DNA from: Dehalococcoidia bacterium
Lineage (GTDB): Bacteria > Chloroflexota > Dehalococcoidia > Dehalococcoidales > UBA3254
Reading direction: 5' to 3'
DNA length: 10,368 bases
Assembly: GCA_030691835.1 (NCBI GenBank)
Contig: JAUYDO010000079.1
Location: 1 to 10,368, forward strand
This document shows positions 8,092 through 10,368 of the stretch, piece by piece. Position 1 is the first letter of the stretch; each line of letters starts with the position of its first letter. A program made the translations under genes and the position numbers. Under the pieces are notes generated by a model. The model saw nothing but the letters and a program-made list of their open reading frames with translations. It had not been told where the DNA came from and did no database searches.

Positions 8092-8109
8092 GGTAATGTA
8101 GCCATTACC
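8092..8109. repeat. Perfect inverted repeat
   Basis: GGTAATG, loop TAGC, CATTACC: a 7-bp perfect stem. The flanking CATTG/CAATG sequences allow an alternative fold. There is no T-run, so it fits an operator or RNA hairpin better than a terminator. It lies 60 bases upstream of the -35 of the small zinc-ribbon gene. Confidence 0.4.
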
Positions 8110-8168
8110 TTCATCAATGGTAGGGCTGATTTCCACAGGCACACATAAACGAAAAGCTTCAATCGGTT

Positions 8169-8197
8169 TTGATAAACATGTTATCAAGTAGTATTAT
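8169..8197 (+). promoter_or_regulatory. Promoter placed for leaderless transcription
   Basis: TTGATA (8169-8174), 17 bases, TATTAT (8192-8197): each box is 5 of 6 to consensus. A start 7 bases after the -10 box would be at 8204, the A of the ATG of the following gene. No Shine-Dalgarno precedes that ATG, which supports a leaderless mRNA. Confidence 0.55.
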
Positions 8198-8203
8198 AAA
8201 ATC

Positions 8204-8389
8204 ATGCGTAAACCGTTGACTTTGGCTGCAGCACTTATTGGTGGATTAGCGGTAGGTATGGCGATTGCTGTATTACTGGTTGATAGGGGTGGAACTTTTT
8301 GTCCAGTATGTGGCGGTAAGCTTGGTACAAAGGAAGGGTCTGTAGTCTGTACATCGTGTGGAGTAAGGTTGCGGTTTGAAGAACTTTAG
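8204..8389 (+). CDS. Small membrane-anchored zinc-ribbon protein
   Basis: A 61-residue protein. Residues 1-4 (MRKP) are a basic cap, 5-26 form one hydrophobic segment (LTLAAALIGGLAVGMAIAVLLV) and 27-61 carry two CxxC knuckles, FCPVCGG (Cys33/Cys36) and CTSCG (Cys49/Cys52), the spacing of a small rubredoxin-like zinc ribbon. The likely topology is an N-terminal anchor with the ribbon on one face of the membrane; the positive N-terminus favours a cytoplasmic N-terminus. The segment could instead be a signal peptide, but no clear cleavage box is seen. The gene stands alone with its own promoter and no ribosome-binding site. I do not recognise a named family. Confidence 0.65.
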   Translation: MRKPLTLAAALIGGLAVGMAIAVLLVDRGGTFCPVCGGKLGTKEGSVVCTSCGVRLRFEEL

Positions 8390-8727
8390 GACTCCCGGTG
8401 TCTTCCCGAAAGTCCCATCAACGACAAGGTTTTTCGAGTCGGTTCACCTCTTTATCGTGTAGAGTCACAAATGTCCATAATGTGCAGCGTAATGCCCTCC
8501 GACAACACTCTTAACCTTCTATATGCTCCCACCCCGTCTTATGCCTTAGGTTTGCTGCACGCTTGGTAAAACTGAAATCTAGTGGCAAAAACAGAAGCGC
8601 TGAATCTACTGACAGTAAGAATATTCTGTCCGGTTTTACTCTAACTCGCCAGGACGCCACATGACTGAAACCATTCAAAATGGCAGAAGCGGTGCCATTT
8701 ATCACATTGGCGAAGGCAGTAAGTAAG
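8390..8727. other. Region without a convincing gene
   Basis: About 340 bases between the small zinc-ribbon gene and the recombinase 3' end. Just after the zinc-ribbon stop, GGACT (8389-8393) can pair with AGTCC (8411-8415) and CGG with CCG inside it, a weak hairpin without a T-run. AGAATATTCT (8618-8627) is a 10-base palindrome. A hairpin at 8678-8700 may end the recombinase transcript. A 74-codon minus-strand frame (8511-8735) overlaps the recombinase end but has no recognisable features. Confidence 0.5.
8678..8700 (-). terminator. Candidate terminator of the recombinase gene
   Basis: A perfect 8-bp stem, AAATGGCA/TGCCATTT, with a 7-base loop. On the minus strand it lies 28 bases past the recombinase stop and is followed by a short T-run (TTTTG). 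The weak U-tract keeps confidence moderate. Confidence 0.45.
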
Positions 8728-9927
8728 CTAGGCATGCCTCCGAGGAAGTCCGAGAAGCCGGCTCACAGCAGCCTTATCCATTACTGGCAGTTTATCCAAC
8801 TGTAATTCTTCGACTCTTTCTGGTTCCAGTGCCTGGCAAAGGTTGGCCGGGTCGAGTGTCGCCCGCAGGGCCGCAATCCATGGGCCGTCCGCGCTGCCGC
8901 CGGTGCTAGTATTGTAAGAGACATGCGATGGCTGAGTCGCAGAATTATTTTGGGTGCCGCCGATCGGCCCGACTTGATTGCGCGGCGTGACATGGGCATC
9001 GACTTCGCTTGGCTCTCCGCCGCTATTCCGCCGGGTTTTATCCAGTAGATTGACTGTATCCCTCAGACCGTTATTGGTGACCGCCAGATAGGTCTCTGTG
9101 GTACCGAGACTCTCATGTCCCAAAAGCTGCTGTACCGCACGAATATTGCCCCCACGGTCGAGGATATCAGTAGCAAACTTATGGCGCAGGCTGTGGGGAT
9201 GGATCGACACTCCAGCTTTGCGTGCCCAATAGCCGATTTTCATCGAGACGGTCTTAGGAGCCAGACCGAAAACGCTCTCATCGGCACTCTTCCCCTTGGT
9301 GAAGATGGCAAGCCGATCGCGGATGTAATCGTTAAGATATACGACGCGGTCTTTGCCGCCCTTCCCATGCCGGACCAGCAGACGTGGTGCCTCACCCGAG
9401 AGCTGCAGGTCACCTACTTTGAGGTTAGGTGAGAGCTCAGCGCGGCGGAGACCGGTGTGATAAGACGTCTCCACCAGCAGCACATCACGGCCGAGGATCC
9501 CCTTGTGGGACCTCTTGCTTCGCATGGCCTCGAGGAGTTTCGCCATCTCCTCATCGGTAACATGTTGCGGCAAGGGCTTCGGCGCCTTGATTTTGAAGGG
9601 CAGCTTCTGACCGCTGTACCAATCGAAGAAAGCGCTAAACACATAGTAGTAGCGTGCCCTGGTACTAAGTGAGAGACTCGCGTAGCGCTGGAAGAACCGG
9701 GTAAACAGTTCGATGGTGGGTGGATACTCACCGATGAACTGCCGGAACTGGTTGAGCAATCTCCGCGTCTCATAGTCCCACTTGGCCGACTTGCTGCTAC
9801 GAACCAGGTCAAAATACTCGGCGAAGACCTGACCATTGGTTTTAGTGCGGTTTTCCAATCGTCTCCTCCAGTCGTCTCCGAGCAGGGCAATGAGGAGTTC
9901 CCGGAGCGGCAGTTCTTCGCGAACCAC
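8728..9927 (-). CDS. Tyrosine recombinase (integrase)
   Basis: A 399-residue DNA strand-exchange enzyme. A SAM-like core-binding domain spans about 35-110 and the catalytic domain about 120-297. All six catalytic residues are present: Arg161 (HTGLRRAEL), Lys189 (HGKGGKDR), His245 and Arg248 (HPHSLRHKFATD), His271 (LLGHESLGTTETY) and nucleophile Tyr280. About 100 residues follow the usual end of the fold: a Gly/Ser/Thr/Asn-rich linker (about 300-345) and a predicted helical tail (350-399). That is unusual against XerC/XerD, which end soon after the tyrosine. The first usable start is GTG at 9927, only 9 bases past the tRNA-Ile gene and without a Shine-Dalgarno. It reads away from the tRNA on the same strand, so expression from the tRNA promoter is likely. 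It resembles tRNA-targeting integrases of genomic islands. No excisionase is recognised nearby. Confidence 0.88.
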   Translation of the reverse strand: MVREELPLRELLIALLGDDWRRRLENRTKTNGQVFAEYFDLVRSSKSAKWDYETRRLLNQFRQFIGEYPPTIELFTRFFQRYASLSLSTRARYYYVFSAFFDWYSGQKLPFKIKAPKPLPQHVTDEEMAKLLEAMRSKRSHKGILGRDVLLVETSYHTGLRRAELSPNLKVGDLQLSGEAPRLLVRHGKGGKDRVVYLNDYIRDRLAIFTKGKSADESVFGLAPKTVSMKIGYWARKAGVSIHPHSLRHKFATDILDRGGNIRAVQQLLGHESLGTTETYLAVTNNGLRDTVNLLDKTRRNSGGEPSEVDAHVTPRNQVGPIGGTQNNSATQPSHVSYNTSTGGSADGPWIAALRATLDPANLCQALEPERVEELQLDKLPVMDKAAVSRLLGLPRRHA

Positions 9928-9935
9928 AGACGAAA

Positions 9936-10009
9936 TGGGCCATTCTGGATTCGAACCAGAGACCCCAGTCTTATCAGGACTGTGCTCTAACCAGCTGAGC
10001 TAATGGCCC
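9936..10009 (-). tRNA. trnI: tRNA-Ile (anticodon GAT)
   Basis: A complete 74-nt cloverleaf on the minus strand: 7-bp acceptor GGGCCAT/ATGGCCC, D stem GCTC/GAGC, anticodon stem CAGTC/GACTG with loop CTGATAA (anticodon GAT), a five-base variable region, T stem TCTGG/CCAGA with loop TTCGAAT, and discriminator A. CCA is not encoded; TTTCGTC follows. The 3' half is the usual attachment target of tyrosine integrases, and one begins 9 bases downstream. Confidence 0.96.
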
Positions 10010-10022
10010 ACCAGCGTATCTG

Positions 10023-10051
10023 ATTTTAGGTCATTGCGAGCAAAAAATCAA
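10023..10051 (-). promoter_or_regulatory. Promoter of tRNA-Ile
   Basis: On the minus strand, TTGATT (10051-10046), a 17-base spacer and TAAAAT (10028-10023). The predicted start near 10016 is about 7 bases before the tRNA 5' end. The -35 box overlaps the stop codon of the upstream VOC gene. It may also drive the recombinase. Confidence 0.55.
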
Positions 10052-10368
10052 GAGCGCACCATTGTATCGCTCTGCATGATGCCAAAAGTGTTCCCCTCCG
10101 TGTCCTGGCAATAGCAGAAGTAGCCTACTCCCGGTATCGACATTTTCTCCGTGATTACTTTGCCGCCGCTGTTCTTCACCTTCGCCATGTAAGCGTCAAT
10201 AGAGGGCACATCTATGGTATTGACGGTGGTTGCCCCGGGGCTCATGCGTCTCATGATTGCTCCGTTAATGCCGGGCTCCTTTTCACTGCCGGTGGTAATC
10301 AGCCAATAGTCCTGAGGTCCCGACCATTTCTCAATTTTCCAATCAAAAGCATCCTGGTAAAACTTCAC
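10048..10368 (-). CDS. VOC-family (glyoxalase/bleomycin-resistance-like) protein, 5' end cut by window
   Basis: 106 codons of a vicinal-oxygen-chelate-fold protein, complete at the C-terminus. The visible start FYQDAFDWKIEKW is the first helix and following strand of the family, normally preceded by about 15-20 residues (a start such as VHFEIPADDPERA). The gene therefore continues beyond base 10368, and the GTG at the edge is not the real start. The second beta-alpha-beta-beta-beta unit runs from VNTIDVPSIDAYMAKVKNSG to GYFCYCQDTEGNTFGIMQSD, the standard ending. It resembles stand-alone single-domain VOC proteins of unknown substrate. TGA is at 10050-10048, just before the tRNA promoter. Confidence 0.85.
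   Translation of the reverse strand: MKFYQDAFDWKIEKWSGPQDYWLITTGSEKEPGINGAIMRRMSPGATTVNTIDVPSIDAYMAKVKNSGGKVITEKMSIPGVGYFCYCQDTEGNTFGIMQSDTMVRS

Larger units (their letters stand above)
7904..8203. other. Intergenic region with two hairpins and a promoter
   Basis: No gene is supported here. The stretch has an imperfect GC-rich hairpin (7957-7990), a perfect 7-bp stem-loop (8092-8109) and, at its end, a strong promoter-like pair for the next small gene. Confidence 0.6.

Noticed and set aside
8390..8727. CRISPR array or att repeat next to the integrase
   Set aside because: No regularly spaced repeats and no copy of the tRNA 3' end were seen.
8511..8735. A 74-codon minus-strand frame whose ATG overlaps the recombinase stop, as in coupled genes
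   Set aside because: No recognisable motif, no ribosome-binding site apart from recombinase sequence, and a perfect hairpin that looks like a terminator lies within its first codons. Kept only as a mention in the region entry.

Overview
The window looks like chromosomal DNA of an anaerobic bacterium. The evidence is a DMSO-reductase-family molybdenum enzyme, a two-cluster ferredoxin and a fumarate-reductase/AprA-type flavoprotein in one tight operon, with moderate G+C overall. Promoters are of the sigma-70 type (TTGNNN-N17/18-TATAAT-like). Chloroflexota (Dehalococcoidia-like) is a guess from the gene mix and is not shown by the sequence.

Layout. Bases 1-5412 (+) form a four-gene operon with gaps of 27-42 bases. 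It encodes a large Mo-bis-MGD subunit that closely resembles the large subunit of pyrogallol-phloroglucinol transhydroxylase, a 73-residue 2[4Fe-4S] ferredoxin, a 574-residue FAD oxidoreductase of the succinate dehydrogenase/fumarate reductase/adenylylsulfate reductase type, and a UlaG/UPF0173-like metallo-beta-lactamase-fold hydrolase lacking one canonical metal-binding histidine. Bases 5413-5816 hold a probable gluconolactonase (SMP-30) remnant, a 10-base tandem repeat and a good promoter. Bases 5817-7808 (+) encode a 663-residue TPR protein with a central SEC-C zinc motif and a C-terminal half like ST7 proteins, followed by a frameshifted mini-gene with a CPYC motif. Bases 7904-8203 contain hairpins and a promoter placed for leaderless expression of a 61-residue membrane-anchored zinc-ribbon protein (8204-8389). 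Bases 8390-8727 have no convincing gene. On the minus strand are a VOC (glyoxalase-like) gene cut by the right edge, then tRNA-Ile(GAT) with its own promoter, then a tyrosine recombinase that starts 9 bases after the tRNA 3' end.

How it may work together. The transhydroxylase-like enzyme keeps the catalytic His, Asp, Mo-ligand Ser and Tyr of the Pelobacter enzyme. It is followed by a minimal ferredoxin and an AprA-like flavoprotein, and no three-cluster beta subunit is seen. This suggests an electron path from Mo to Fe-S to FAD, that is, a redox or coupled version of phenol or enol chemistry. The hydrolase could act on a ring-opened or lactone product. The integrase is oriented away from the tRNA into the window, so the material to its left may be, wholly or partly, an integrated element. 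No second copy of the tRNA 3' end was found in the window.
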